From Hyphomicrobium_A sp963776675 (GTDB lineage Bacteria > Pseudomonadota > Alphaproteobacteria > Rhizobiales > Hyphomicrobiaceae): a stretch of 64,000 nt of DNA. Shown here in pieces: positions 18,698 through 28,142 of the stretch (positions are counted from its first letter, which is position 1; the number at the start of each line of letters is the position of its first letter). The stretch spans positions 1-64,000 of the forward strand of contig CAVZNR010000027.1 in NCBI GenBank assembly GCA_963776675.1. The letters run 5' to 3'. The notes under the pieces were generated by a model. It was given only the letters and a program-made list of their open reading frames with translations, was not told the origin of the DNA and made no database searches. The position numbers and the translations under genes are program-made.

Positions 18698-19221
18698 TGT
18701 CGCAAATCGATTCATTCCGTACCGGCCGGCTGTCTCGCGACACTGCGAAGGCGGCATCGGCCGTGCTGTCCGCGCCCGAGCGTCTCGTGGGCGTCGGGTT
18801 CCGCTGCTGGCTCGCCGGCTACCAGACGAGCGACATCGGCTGCTGGGAGGTCGCCTGGGAGGAGTTCTCACGCGCCGTCGGACCCCGCGCCGCCAAGCCG
18901 CTGATGACGGAGCTCGCCTGCTGGGTGCGCGCGGTGCAGGATTCGGCCGAGCGCCGCATCGAGGTCTATCCGGCCCAGTGCCGCCAGTTCTGCCGCGACG
19001 AGTGCCTCGCCATCTCCATGGTCGCCGCCTGCCAGCACTGCGCCTGCCCGGCATTCCGGGCCTGCGCCGTCGCGCTGCTCGGCTGCGACGAGGTCGACGA
19101 GGCGATAGAGGGTGCCGAGGAGTTCGCGCTGCGGCTGAGGGAGGCCGATCAGATGCTTTCGCCCGGCACCGTGTTCATGGGCGCAGGCCTGGTGACGCCC
19201 GGCGTGCGCGGCCACTGCTGA
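18697..19221 (+). CDS. Cysteine-rich protein of unknown function in the iron operon
   Basis: 174 residues with 12 cysteines (37, 49, 75, 95, 99, 103, 112, 115, 117, 123, 130, 174). The core CRQFCRDEC gives cysteines at i, i+4, i+8 on one helix face, followed by CQHCAC and two more. No signal peptide or membrane segment. Predicted all-helical. It lies between the ferric-iron binding protein (1-bp overlap) and the permease, so metal binding, storage or ferric reduction is a fair guess. I do not recognise the family. CxxxC helices recall four-helix copper-storage proteins, but that is only an analogy. Confidence 0.75.
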   Translation: MSQIDSFRTGRLSRDTAKAASAVLSAPERLVGVGFRCWLAGYQTSDIGCWEVAWEEFSRAVGPRAAKPLMTELACWVRAVQDSAERRIEVYPAQCRQFCRDECLAISMVAACQHCACPAFRACAVALLGCDEVDEAIEGAEEFALRLREADQMLSPGTVFMGAGLVTPGVRGHC

Positions 19222-19285
19222 GGCGGGAAGCCGCAACCGCGCCAAAACTGCAGCCGGGCCTCGATAACAAGAAGCAGCGCGCTCG

Positions 19286-21025
19286 ATGTCCTGGCCTCAC
19301 GCGACACCGCCGCGCCTCTCGACCGGCCTTGCGGCGCCGCTCACGCGCATGACGAGCGCTCTCTCCGCCTGGCGCCGCAGGCGGCGCGCCTCGCCGGCAT
19401 GGACGATCGCCGTCGCGCTGATATTAGGCGTGGTGGCGCTGCCCATCGTCACGGTGCTGGCGCTCGCCTTCGACCCTGCCGATAACATCTGGCCGCACCT
19501 CGTGCGCACGGTGCTGCCGGGCTCACTGATGCGCACGCTGCTGCTCGCCGCGGGCGCCGGCACGCTGTGCTTCGCCGTGGGCACGTCGACGGCCTGGCTC
19601 GTCACCATGTACCGCTTTCCCGGCCGGGCGCTGCTGGACCGGCTGCTGGTGCTGCCGCTGGCGGTGCCGACCTACATCGTCGCCTACTGCTACGTGGAGC
19701 TGCTCGATTATGCCGGCCCGCTGCAAACCGGCCTGCGGTCGCTGTTCGGTTGGCAGGGCGCTGCCGACTACTGGTTCCCGCAGGTGCGCTCGCTGCCCGG
19801 TGCCGTGCTCATCTTCTCCGCCGTGCTCTACCCTTATGTCTACCTTACGGCGCGCGCGAGCTTCGCACAGCAGTCGGTGTGCGTGCTGGAGGTGGCGCGC
19901 ACGCTCGGACGCACGCCGATCCGCGCCTTCCTCGAGGTGGCGCTGCCGCTGGCGCGGCCGGCGATCGTGGCGGGCGTGGCGCTCGTCGTCATGGAATGCC
20001 TCAACGATCTCGGCGCGGTGCAGTACCTCGGCGTCGAGACGCTATCGGCCAGCATCTACGCCACCTGGATGCAGCGCTCCAACCTGGGCGGAGCGGCGCA
20101 GATCGCCGCCGTCACGCTGCTGATCGTCGTGGCGCTGCTGGCGGGCGAGCGCCGCGCCCGCGGCTCGGCGCGCGTGCATCACACCACCGGGCGCTACCGC
20201 TCGATCCCATTCCACGACCTCGAAGGCTGGCGGGGCTATGCGGCCGCAGGCCTGGCGGCGCTGCCCTTCGTCGTCGGCTTCCTCGTGCCGCTGCTCGTCA
20301 TTCTGCAGGGAGCCGCCACGCACGCCGACGGCGCCATCGCCGGGGGCTTTGCATCGGCCGCCGCCAATAGCCTCATGCTCGCCAGCATGGCCGCGGCGGC
20401 GGCGGTCGGAGTGGCGCTGATGCTGGGCTACGCGCGGCGCGTCGCCGCCAACGGCTTCGTCAGGCCCGCGGTGCGGCTGGCCGGCCTCGGCTACGCGATC
20501 CCGGGCACAGTGCTGGCGATCGGGCTTCTCTATCCGCTGGCGGCTTTCGACAACCGCGTCGACGCAATCCTGCGCGCGACCTTCGGCGTCTCGTCGGGGC
20601 TGTTGCTGTCGGGGTCGGTGTTCGCCATCACGCTCGCCTACGTGATCCGTTTCCTCGCCGTCGCGCACGGACAGATCGAGGCGGGGCTCGAACGCATCTC
20701 TCCCAACCTCGATGCGGCCGCGCGCACGCTGGGCGAAAGCGCGCTGTCGACGCTGTGGCGGGTGCACCTGCCGCTGCTGGTGGCGCCGCTGGGCGCCGCC
20801 GCACTGCTGGTGTTCGTCGACTGCATGAAGGAGCTGCCGGCGACGCTGCTGCTGCGCCCCTTCAATTTCGAGACGCTCGCCACCCACGTCTACGGGCTCG
20901 CCTCGATCGAGCAGCTGGAGCAGGCCGCGCTTGGCTCGCTCACCATCGTGGTTGCGGGCTTGGTGCCGGTGCTGCTGCTGCACAAGGCGATCGCCGGCGG
21001 CCGTCCCGGATCAAGTGCCGGATGA
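19286..21025 (+). CDS. Fe(III) ABC transporter permease (FbpB type)
   Basis: 579 residues: two fused BPD-type permease halves, each with about six membrane helices. The EAA loops read EVARTLGRTPIRAFLEVALPLARPAI (first half) and DAAARTLGESALSTLWRVHLPLL (second half). Segments AVPTYIVAYCYVELL and MECLNDLGAVQYLGVETLSA are typical of FbpB/SfuB iron permeases. Same operon as the binding protein and the Cys-rich protein, 64 bp downstream. The partner ATPase must be encoded elsewhere. Confidence 0.88.
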   Translation: MSWPHATPPRLSTGLAAPLTRMTSALSAWRRRRRASPAWTIAVALILGVVALPIVTVLALAFDPADNIWPHLVRTVLPGSLMRTLLLAAGAGTLCFAVGTSTAWLVTMYRFPGRALLDRLLVLPLAVPTYIVAYCYVELLDYAGPLQTGLRSLFGWQGAADYWFPQVRSLPGAVLIFSAVLYPYVYLTARASFAQQSVCVLEVARTLGRTPIRAFLEVALPLARPAIVAGVALVVMECLNDLGAVQYLGVETLSASIYATWMQRSNLGGAAQIAAVTLLIVVALLAGERRARGSARVHHTTGRYRSIPFHDLEGWRGYAAAGLAALPFVVGFLVPLLVILQGAATHADGAIAGGFASAAANSLMLASMAAAAAVGVALMLGYARRVAANGFVRPAVRLAGLGYAIPGTVLAIGLLYPLAAFDNRVDAILRATFGVSSGLLLSGSVFAITLAYVIRFLAVAHGQIEAGLERISPNLDAAARTLGESALSTLWRVHLPLLVAPLGAAALLVFVDCMKELPATLLLRPFNFETLATHVYGLASIEQLEQAALGSLTIVVAGLVPVLLLHKAIAGGRPGSSAG

Positions 21026-21041
21026 CCGGGAGGGGAAGGCG

Positions 21042-22124
21042 CTAGTCGACGATGTCCTCCTCGTCGAAAGGCGGCTCCTCGAGGAAGTCGCGCTCGGGCG
21101 AGGTGCCCTCGGACACGTCCTCCGACCAGCCGATGTTGAGCAGCGCGTCACCCATATTGACGATGGGGAGCGTCGTGCGCCCGATGATGATGCCGCGCTG
21201 CGCGGAGCGCACCTCCACGGCGATGTCCTCGTAGGGATTGGCGACGTGGCCCACGACCTCCTCGACGTCGACCGTGTCGCCGATGCGCTTGTTGGTCCGG
21301 AACACACCGCCCTCGGGCGAACGCACCCAACTCGAGGCATTGATCAGCACCGGTGCGCGGCGATCCCCGAGAGGCAGCTCGACGCCGTCGGGCATTTCCA
21401 GCATGCCCACCTGCAGCATGACGCCGGTGATGCCGTCGACGCCCGCCCGGATGGCGAACTCGTCGAAGCGCAGCCCCTCGCCGCCCTCGTAGCTCAGGAC
21501 ATCCACGCCCACCGCACGTGCGGCCTCGCGCAGCGAGCCGGGGCGCTCCAGGCTCTCCAGCATGACATCGGCGCCGAACGCGAGGCCGAGCTCCTGGCAG
21601 CGCGGGTTTTTGCGGAACATGCAGCGGATCTGCGGCAAGTTGATGCGATGGATGGCGGCGGTGTGCAGATCGATGCCGATCTGCGAGCGCTTGACGATCT
21701 CGGTGAGTAACAGGTGCGCAAGCCGCGCCGCGAGCGAGCCGCCCGCCGAGCCCGGAAACGAGCGGTTGAGGTCGCGCCGATCGGGCAGGTAGCGCGAGCG
21801 GCTGATGAAGCCGAATACGTTGACCACGGGCACGCACAGAAGCGTGCCGCATATGCTCTGGGGATCGAGCGTGCGCAACAGGCGGCGAATGATCTCCACG
21901 CCGTTCAGCTCGTCGCCGTGAATGGCGGCGCACACGAACATCGTCGGGCCGGGCTGCACACCGTGCAGCACATGGACCGGCAACGTCACCGGCGCATGGT
22001 TCGACAGCTTGGATATGGGCAAATCGACGAGCTGGCGCTGGCCCGGCTCGACCGACAATCCTCCAATCGCAAACGGCTGTCTCACGTAGCTCTTTCGGCC
22101 GGTGTTGCCTCGCTTCGCGACCAT
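21042..22124 (-). CDS. Succinylglutamate desuccinylase / aspartoacylase family metallohydrolase
   Basis: 360 residues of the M14-like AstE/AspA family. Zinc ligands are in AAIHGDELNG (His, Glu) and GIDLHTAA (His); RRDLNRSFPG carries the substrate-binding Arg/Asn. The C-terminal third (GGVFRTNKRIGDTVDVEEVV) is a biotinyl-lipoyl-like beta domain found in one branch of the family. Likely removes an acyl group from an N-acyl amino acid; the substrate is open. The very end is acidic (PPFDEEDIVD). ATG at 22124 used; GTG at 22133 also possible. Convergent with the iron permease. Confidence 0.85.
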   Translation of the reverse strand: MVAKRGNTGRKSYVRQPFAIGGLSVEPGQRQLVDLPISKLSNHAPVTLPVHVLHGVQPGPTMFVCAAIHGDELNGVEIIRRLLRTLDPQSICGTLLCVPVVNVFGFISRSRYLPDRRDLNRSFPGSAGGSLAARLAHLLLTEIVKRSQIGIDLHTAAIHRINLPQIRCMFRKNPRCQELGLAFGADVMLESLERPGSLREAARAVGVDVLSYEGGEGLRFDEFAIRAGVDGITGVMLQVGMLEMPDGVELPLGDRRAPVLINASSWVRSPEGGVFRTNKRIGDTVDVEEVVGHVANPYEDIAVEVRSAQRGIIIGRTTLPIVNMGDALLNIGWSEDVSEGTSPERDFLEEPPFDEEDIVD

Positions 22125-22527
22125 GGAGTGCACCAGCGGTCGAAGCGGCGCAAGGCTGCGCCTTTTGTATCGTTTCTAATATCGGGCGCAGCGTCCTCTA
22201 ATGGGTGCAGGATCCCCGATCGACGCGATCGGCCCCCAAGCCCTGCTATCACAGGCGGCGGCAAAATTTTCGCAAACGAGCCGTGGAAGGAACGTATGCT
22301 CCCTATTACTTGGCCTCGCTTTTGGTGGTCCCCGGGTATAGAAGTGAGTCGTCGCGCGGGCGTATGCTCCTGCGTCAACTCTCAAACATCGGAGCGCTTG
22401 CGCAGCCAGTCGGCGGTCATTAAGACTGTTAACGTCCGCAAGGCGCAGATAACGGCCGCCCGGTCTAGCATTCCCTGCTTCGGCAAGGTGTGATCGGCAC
22501 GGGTGGTGGGCTATATCGGCAGGGTCA
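22125..22527. other. Divergent intergenic region, no gene seen
   Basis: 403 bp between two divergent genes. Short ORFs here lack coding character. A TTTCTAAT half-site near 22170 lacks the second arm of an Irr box. Promoters for both flanking genes must be here but I cannot place them. Confidence 0.4.
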
Positions 22528-24327
22528 ATGAAACGCCTGAGGCAAACGCTGCGACGCTCATCTCTCGCGGTCGCAATTCTCCTCTGTCTCGTCTTTCTCA
22601 TTGTCGCACCCTATTTCGTCGAGCGCCGCTTTGACGAACTCGGTCTCACAAGCGCAGCCGTGTTCGCCGCTTCGCGCGACAGCTACAGCTTGAGCTCGCC
22701 CATCCGCCTGCTGAAGGCACCCAACATCGCGCTCGAGAGCGGCACCATCTCCATGCCCCCGAGCCGCTCCGGCTTGGCGCGCGGCGGCGAGATGATCGCC
22801 ATGCTGATCACCGGCTCGAGCTCACGCATGACGCTGGAGAGAGCCACGATCGCGGCCGACTTCTCCGAAAGCGAGGCCGTGCTCGGCTCGGGCGTGGCGC
22901 ACGGCGGCGTGGCCCCTCTGGTGGCGGCGTTGCAGCAGCTGCAGTTCGACGCACTGGCCGTGCGCGACAGCTCCGTGCGCATCAAGCTGGCCGACGGCAC
23001 CACCCTGGTGCTCGACGATCTGGCAGCCGACGTTACCGCCAAGCAGAACGGCAACATTCGCGCCGTCGGCTCGTTCGTGTTCCGCGGCGAGAAGGTCGCC
23101 TTCGATACGACGCTCGCAAGCAAGGTCGATCCCCAGAGCGGGGCCTACCCGATCACCGCGTCGCTCAAAAGCGCACTGCTCTCATCCGGCCTCGACGGTC
23201 AGCTGCTGTTGGGAGAGAGCCCGCGTCTGCTGTCGCCGCAAGCCGACCTCACCATTCCGAATGTGCGCGCCGCCGCCCGCTGGCTGGGCGCAGGCTGGCC
23301 CCCGGGCGACGCGTTCGAGGGCTTCTACGCCAAAGGCCAGCTGGAATGGGTCAACCACACCGTCGCCTTCCAGAAGGCCACGGTGCAGATGGACGGCAAC
23401 GAGGCGACGGGCACGCTGTCGGTGAACTTCAGCGGGCCGCGTCCCGCGCTCGACGGCACCCTCGGCCTCAAGACGCTCGACTTGACGAAGTACGTGGGGG
23501 CGCCAGCCGGAAGCACGCAGGCCCCGGGCCAGAGCCTGCTGTCCATGGTGAGCGGAGCCAGTGGGCTGGAGTTTCCCTTAATCCAGATCATCGATGCGGA
23601 TTTGCGCATCTCCTCCAACAACGTTGTGCTGCCCGGCGTGAGCATCGGACGCAGCGCGGCGACGATCTCGCTCAAGGGCGGCAAGATGATCGCCGACATC
23701 GCCGAGCTCGAGATCGACGAAGGCACGCGCGGGGGCGGGCAGCTGCGCATCGACGCCACGGGCACGCGCCCCAGCTACGACATCCGCGGCAAGCTCGAGG
23801 CCTTGGACTTGGGTCGCGCCGGTCAGGCGATTTTCGGACACCCGACGATCCAGGGACGCGGCGACGTGATCATCGAGATCTCGGCGGCGGGCGATACCGG
23901 CACGTTGCTTCTGAGCTCGCTCGACGGCAAGCTGTGCGTGTCGCTGGCCGAAGGCGGCCAGCTCGGGCTCGACGTCGATCAGCTCTCGGCCGCGGCGAAG
24001 TCTCCGCAGACGCAGAGCGCCTGGCAGGCCGCGAGCAGCGGCACCATGCCGATCGACACGCTGGAAGCGCGCTTTGCCGTGCATAACGGCGTGATCCGCA
24101 CCGAGGTCGCGAAGGCGGTGGCGGGCAGCCGCGCCATGAACGCGGAAGGCGCCATCAATCTGCCCGCGCGCCGGCTCGATCTGGAGCTGGCGGTCGGCGA
24201 GATGGCGCAGGCGAACGCGGCAGCGCCGCGCACCGGCGACGTCATCGACATGCACGGGCCGTGGGCATCGCCGGTGCTTGCGCCCGGCATGAGCCGCACG
24301 GGCAGCAACCCCACCCCGACGCCCTAG
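22528..24327 (+). CDS. AsmA-family envelope protein
   Basis: 599 residues with one N-terminal membrane anchor (SSLAVAILLCLVFLIVAPYFV) and a long periplasmic part of repeated beta strands. The C-terminal half has ISLKGGKMIADIAELEIDEG and GQAIFGHPTIQGRGDVIIEI, followed by LLSSLDGKLCVSLAEGGQLG, the pattern of the AsmA C-terminal domain. AsmA-like proteins are thought to move lipid across or maintain the outer membrane. The extreme C-terminus is a Pro/Thr tail. Stands alone. Confidence 0.8.
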   Translation: MKRLRQTLRRSSLAVAILLCLVFLIVAPYFVERRFDELGLTSAAVFAASRDSYSLSSPIRLLKAPNIALESGTISMPPSRSGLARGGEMIAMLITGSSSRMTLERATIAADFSESEAVLGSGVAHGGVAPLVAALQQLQFDALAVRDSSVRIKLADGTTLVLDDLAADVTAKQNGNIRAVGSFVFRGEKVAFDTTLASKVDPQSGAYPITASLKSALLSSGLDGQLLLGESPRLLSPQADLTIPNVRAAARWLGAGWPPGDAFEGFYAKGQLEWVNHTVAFQKATVQMDGNEATGTLSVNFSGPRPALDGTLGLKTLDLTKYVGAPAGSTQAPGQSLLSMVSGASGLEFPLIQIIDADLRISSNNVVLPGVSIGRSAATISLKGGKMIADIAELEIDEGTRGGGQLRIDATGTRPSYDIRGKLEALDLGRAGQAIFGHPTIQGRGDVIIEISAAGDTGTLLLSSLDGKLCVSLAEGGQLGLDVDQLSAAAKSPQTQSAWQAASSGTMPIDTLEARFAVHNGVIRTEVAKAVAGSRAMNAEGAINLPARRLDLELAVGEMAQANAAAPRTGDVIDMHGPWASPVLAPGMSRTGSNPTPTP

Positions 24328-24340
24328 CGGGCCGGCTCCA

Positions 24341-25834
24341 TCACAACAATTTAGCGATCCTGTCGGCGGCCGCAGCGGCCTCCACGTCGGTCATATGGAG
24401 CCCGCACTTGGTGCGCCTCCACAGCACGTCCTCGGGCGTGCGCGCCCATTCGCGGCTGGCCTGGTAGCGCACCTCGCGCTCGCTGAGACCCGCGCCCAGC
24501 TGAGCGCCCAGATCCGCCTCGCTACGCGCATCGCCCAAAACCTCGTCGACGAGCGTGCCGTAGCGGCGTGCAAGCGTACGCAGGAAGGCCGGCTGGAAGC
24601 CCTTATGCCGCCCGCACAGGCGGCCCATGAAGCCGGACAACCCGCCATCGCCAAGGTTGCCGCCGGGAAGCGGTGTCGTCGCGGTCCACGCGGGCTTCAT
24701 CGGGGGCAGATGCGGAGCGAGCTTGGCAAGCGCGTGCTCGGCGAGACGCCGGTAGGTGGTGAGCTTGCCGCCCAGCACGGTCAGCAGCGGCGGCCGGCCG
24801 TCCTCGACCGAAAGCTCGAAGCGGTAGTCGCGCGTCACCGACGAGGGGTCCGCGCCGCCGCTGTCGTCGTAGAGAGGGCGCACGCCGGCGTAGCGCCACA
24901 CGATGTCGTCGCGCGATGGCGCGTCGGAGAAGAAGCGGCGCATCAGCTCGAGCAGGTAGTCCTCCTCTTCGCCGCTGATCGCCACCGCGGCTGGATCACC
25001 GTCATAGGGAATGTCGGTGGTGCCGATGAGGGTGAAGCGGTCCTCGTAGGGAATGGCGAAGACGACGCGCCCGTCCGGGCTCTGGCACAGGTAGGCGTCC
25101 TCCGCACCGCGCATGCGCGGCACCACGATGTGGCTGCCTTTGACGAGGCGCACGGGCTCGCGCGCATGGTCGGCACCAGCATCGAGATCATCGGCGACCG
25201 ATTGCACCCAGGGTCCGGCCGCGTTGACAAGCACGCGGGCGTAGATGTCGCGGTGACCATCCGGGCCGTCGAGGGAAATGTGCCACACGCCGTCGGCGAC
25301 ACGCATGCGCATGGCCCGCGTGCGCGTGAGAATGATCGCGCCGTGGTCGGCTGCCGCGCGCGCGTTGAGCACGACGAGGCGCGCATCATCGACGCGGCAG
25401 TCCCAGTAGGCGAAGCCGCGTGCGAGGTCGGACTTCAAGGGACGGCCGGCCACATCTCGGTTGAGATCGAGAGTGCCCGAGCCCGGCACGCGCCGGCGCC
25501 GCCCGAGGTGGTCGTAAAGAAACAGCCCGGCGCGTAGCAGCAGGCCCGAGCGGCCGCCCGGCACCTGCGGCAGCACGAAACGCTGCGGCCACACGATGTG
25601 GCCGGCGTTCGCGAGCAGCACCTCGCGCTCCTGCAGTGCCTCGCGCACCAGGCGGAACTCGAAGTGCTCCAGGTAGCGCAGGCCGCCGTGAATGAGCTTG
25701 GAGCTCGCCGAGGAGGTGCCGCCGGCGAGATCGCCCATCTCCGCCAGTAGAACGGACAGGCCGCGGCCCGCGGCATCCGCCGCGATGCCCACGCCGTTGA
25801 TACCGCCCCCGATGACGACGAGATCGTAGGTCAT
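24341..25834 (-). CDS. glpD: Glycerol-3-phosphate dehydrogenase, FAD-dependent
   Basis: 497 residues. Opens with the FAD dinucleotide motif LVVIGGGINGVGIAADAAGR, followed by GGTSSASSKLIHGGLRYLE, the GlpD signature. Further marks are VNAAGPWVQSVADD, IPYEDRFTLIGTTDIPYDGDP and VRPLYDD. Oxidises glycerol 3-phosphate to dihydroxyacetone phosphate at the membrane and feeds electrons to quinone. The ATG at 25834 is preferred over a TTG at 25855. Third gene of an operon after the DUF4212/SSS symporter pair (25-bp gap), which suggests the transporter serves glycerol or a related three-carbon compound. Confidence 0.92.
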   Translation of the reverse strand: MTYDLVVIGGGINGVGIAADAAGRGLSVLLAEMGDLAGGTSSASSKLIHGGLRYLEHFEFRLVREALQEREVLLANAGHIVWPQRFVLPQVPGGRSGLLLRAGLFLYDHLGRRRRVPGSGTLDLNRDVAGRPLKSDLARGFAYWDCRVDDARLVVLNARAAADHGAIILTRTRAMRMRVADGVWHISLDGPDGHRDIYARVLVNAAGPWVQSVADDLDAGADHAREPVRLVKGSHIVVPRMRGAEDAYLCQSPDGRVVFAIPYEDRFTLIGTTDIPYDGDPAAVAISGEEEDYLLELMRRFFSDAPSRDDIVWRYAGVRPLYDDSGGADPSSVTRDYRFELSVEDGRPPLLTVLGGKLTTYRRLAEHALAKLAPHLPPMKPAWTATTPLPGGNLGDGGLSGFMGRLCGRHKGFQPAFLRTLARRYGTLVDEVLGDARSEADLGAQLGAGLSEREVRYQASREWARTPEDVLWRRTKCGLHMTDVEAAAAADRIAKLL

Positions 25835-25859
25835 GGGATTAGAACTAGCATGCAAGCTG

Positions 25860-27554
25860 TTAGGAGCCCGTTGCCGTCCGCCGATGCGGAGCGATGAGCG
25901 AAATCAAGACCATGGCGGCTGTAGCAACCGGCAGGGCGAGGAAGACGCCTGAGAAGCGCTCGATGCCCCACCAGTTGGCGATGCCTTGCGCGTGCGCGTC
26001 GAACGCGATCCAAGCTGCGTCCTTGGCGGGGCCGGGCGCCGCATCCACCCAGGCATTTTTCAGCTCGCCAAAGACCTCCCGGGCGGTCGGACCCGCACTC
26101 GATAGCGTCGGCCACGTCTCGAAAAAGCCCGGCGCGAGGTAGCGCGTGGCGAGGAGATAGTGGAGGCACACGGCGAGGCCGGCGAGCACGGCAACGGTGG
26201 CGGCCGGCGCGCTGGCGCGCCGCCACCACAGCCCGATGACGAGCGGTGCAAACAGCGCGGCGGCGGCGATCGTCAGCGCCCAGGTGGCGACGTCGAGGAT
26301 GGGCGCCGGATGCGTCGAGGCGATGAACCCGGCGGTAAGGAGCGCAACGGCCATGACGGCGCACGGCAGAACCGTCGACTGCCCTTTGTTGCCGAAGGCG
26401 GACACGATCGATGAGAGCGGACCGTCTGCGGTGACCAGCAGCGCGGCCAGCGCCGCCACGGCAATGAGGCCGAGCATGGCGGGGCCGAGCCCGGTGATCT
26501 CCGGGACTGCGAGCGTGATCATGTCGGGGCTGAGCGCAAGGTCCTGCAAGCGCAGGACGGTGCTCGCGTCGGGCAGCGCGGCGCAGGCCTTGGCGACGGT
26601 GGCGGCATTGATTGCCGGCACGCCACAGATGTCGACGAGGCCGAGACGACCGTAGGTAAAGATCCAGTCCGGCAGCTGCGATAGCGCGGTGGGTACCGCG
26701 ACGAGCTTCAAAATCGCGAGCTTGGCATAGGCGGCGAGGGCGGGCGTGAGCGTCAGCAACAGCGCGGCAAAGAGCAAAGCCCAGACCGCCGACCAGCGCG
26801 CCGACCGCGCGCTCCCTGTCATGAAATGGCGCGAGAGCACGCTGGGCAGTACCGCGAGCCCGAGCGCGACGCCCAGAACGAGCCCCAGAAAGTTGAGGGG
26901 ATCGAGCGACACGAAGGCCGTCAGCATCGGCTTCATCACCGCCGGATCGGCAAGCTCCTGCTCGAGCAGCGTCTCCTCCAGCCCCTGGATCTGCGAAAGC
27001 GCGTCGGCGTAGGCGAGCTGCGGCACAGGCAGGCCGTACCATTCGGCCGAGAGCTGCACCGCGGGCGCGAGCAGCGCTGCAAGCATCAGCACGAACACGG
27101 CTGCGCGCAGCCACGTGCTCGCGAACCAGCGTCGCAGCAGATGCACGGCGACGAGCGCGGCGCAGGTGATGACGATGGCCGCGCGACCGTCGATGTCGGT
27201 AAGACGTACAATCACCAGGCGGCCCACCATCAGCTGCGCGACCAGCAACGTCATCATCGACGCGACAACGGCGAGCGCAGCGGCCACGCGCGGAGCGGTG
27301 CCGCCAAAGCGCACCGCGAACAGCTCAGGGACCGAGCGCGCGCCCATCTGCGGCAGGGCAGGCGCGATCAAAAGTTGCAGCAGCATTATTCCGGCGCCGA
27401 GACCGAGCCCGTAGGCAAGCCCGTCATAGCCCCAGGCGAAGACGGCACCGGCGAGGCCCAGCAGGAACGGCGCGGCGACAGTGTCGGCGGCGAGCGACAG
27501 GCCGCGGACAGCGGCGGGCGCCTCATCCGGCGAGCTCGTTGGCGCGTGCGTCAT
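25860..27554 (-). CDS. Sodium:solute symporter (SSS, ActP-like large subunit)
   Basis: 564 residues with many membrane helices and the SSS core near the N-terminus (GARSVPELFAVRFGG). The central ALLVTADGPLSSIVSAF matches the ActP-type TAD.LL region. Together with the DUF4212 protein, whose stop is 3 bp upstream, it forms the two-part symporter known for small organic acids such as acetate. Long insert between helices (SAEWYGLPVPQLAYADALS onward, about 50 residues) has charged residues and probably faces the periplasm. Substrate not readable. Confidence 0.85.
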   Translation of the reverse strand: MTHAPTSSPDEAPAAVRGLSLAADTVAAPFLLGLAGAVFAWGYDGLAYGLGLGAGIMLLQLLIAPALPQMGARSVPELFAVRFGGTAPRVAAALAVVASMMTLLVAQLMVGRLVIVRLTDIDGRAAIVITCAALVAVHLLRRWFASTWLRAAVFVLMLAALLAPAVQLSAEWYGLPVPQLAYADALSQIQGLEETLLEQELADPAVMKPMLTAFVSLDPLNFLGLVLGVALGLAVLPSVLSRHFMTGSARSARWSAVWALLFAALLLTLTPALAAYAKLAILKLVAVPTALSQLPDWIFTYGRLGLVDICGVPAINAATVAKACAALPDASTVLRLQDLALSPDMITLAVPEITGLGPAMLGLIAVAALAALLVTADGPLSSIVSAFGNKGQSTVLPCAVMAVALLTAGFIASTHPAPILDVATWALTIAAAALFAPLVIGLWWRRASAPAATVAVLAGLAVCLHYLLATRYLAPGFFETWPTLSSAGPTAREVFGELKNAWVDAAPGPAKDAAWIAFDAHAQGIANWWGIERFSGVFLALPVATAAMVLISLIAPHRRTATGS

Positions 27555-27557
27555 CGC

Positions 27558-27818
27558 CTAGGCGTCCTCGGTCGTGCCGGCGCGATCGCGACGGCGTGCC
27601 GACAAGACAGCGACGAGGAGCAAGACAATGAAAGAGCCCTGCGCGGCCATGAAGAAGCCGAGCGGAAACGCCAGCACGTCGACGACGTTGAGCGACTGCA
27701 CCAGCCAGGGCGCGACGAGGGCGAAGAGGATCCACGCTGCCAGCGCGAGATAGGGAAAGCGGCGCTCGGCCTTGCGCGGCGCGGCGCCGTCCGATGCGTT
27801 CGTCCCTGCTTCCGCCAC
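27558..27818 (-). CDS. DUF4212 small symporter subunit
   Basis: 86 residues from a GTG at 27818, chosen because GGGGGA stands just upstream and the length fits the family; a TTG at 27875 would add 19 Arg-rich residues. Two membrane helices (LALAAWILFALVAPWLVQSL and AQGSFIVLLLVAVLSA) flank the family's VDVLAFPLGFFMAAQGS. DUF4212 proteins pair with SSS transporters, whose gene follows after 3 bp. Confidence 0.8.
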   Translation of the reverse strand: MAEAGTNASDGAAPRKAERRFPYLALAAWILFALVAPWLVQSLNVVDVLAFPLGFFMAAQGSFIVLLLVAVLSARRRDRAGTTEDA

Positions 27819-28142
27819 GCGCGTCCCCCGTCTCCCGTCCGCCCGGCGAGACACTGCCGTGCATCCGCCACGCAATCAAGCGTTGCAAACGCCGGACCTA
27901 CGTCGAAGGAAGAGCTGGGCTCGCTGGAGCACCCGGGAAGGCGGGGCGATACGCTCGGCATCCCCCCGCCTCGGGATCAACTCCCTAGACTTGGACCTTA
28001 TCGTCTTTTTTTCGCGGCCAACGGATCGGTCCGTGATTCGTCAGCGCAGGCACAATGTGCGCAGCGCTCGCGAGCGTCAAGCAATCTTGCACCCATTTTT
28101 CTGATGCACTGCAGCGATTTACGCTGTGCCCCGCAGCAGCCG
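27819..28142. other. Intergenic upstream of the symporter operon
   Basis: 324 bp with no credible gene; the ORFs here are low in coding character. Contains the presumed promoter of the DUF4212-SSS-glpD operon on the minus strand. Confidence 0.4.

Noticed and set aside
17513..19054. Very long minus-strand ORF opposite the iron-binding protein genes
   Set aside because: It is a high-GC antisense shadow: the plus strand has clear homology, while this frame is Arg/Gly/Ala-rich with no motifs.
22155..22185. TTTCTAAT as a second Irr box
   Set aside because: Only one arm matches; the left arm agrees at about two of seven positions.
22176..22601. Minus-strand ORF across the AsmA gene start
   Set aside because: It overlaps the AsmA signal anchor on the other strand and has no start signal or protein-like pattern.
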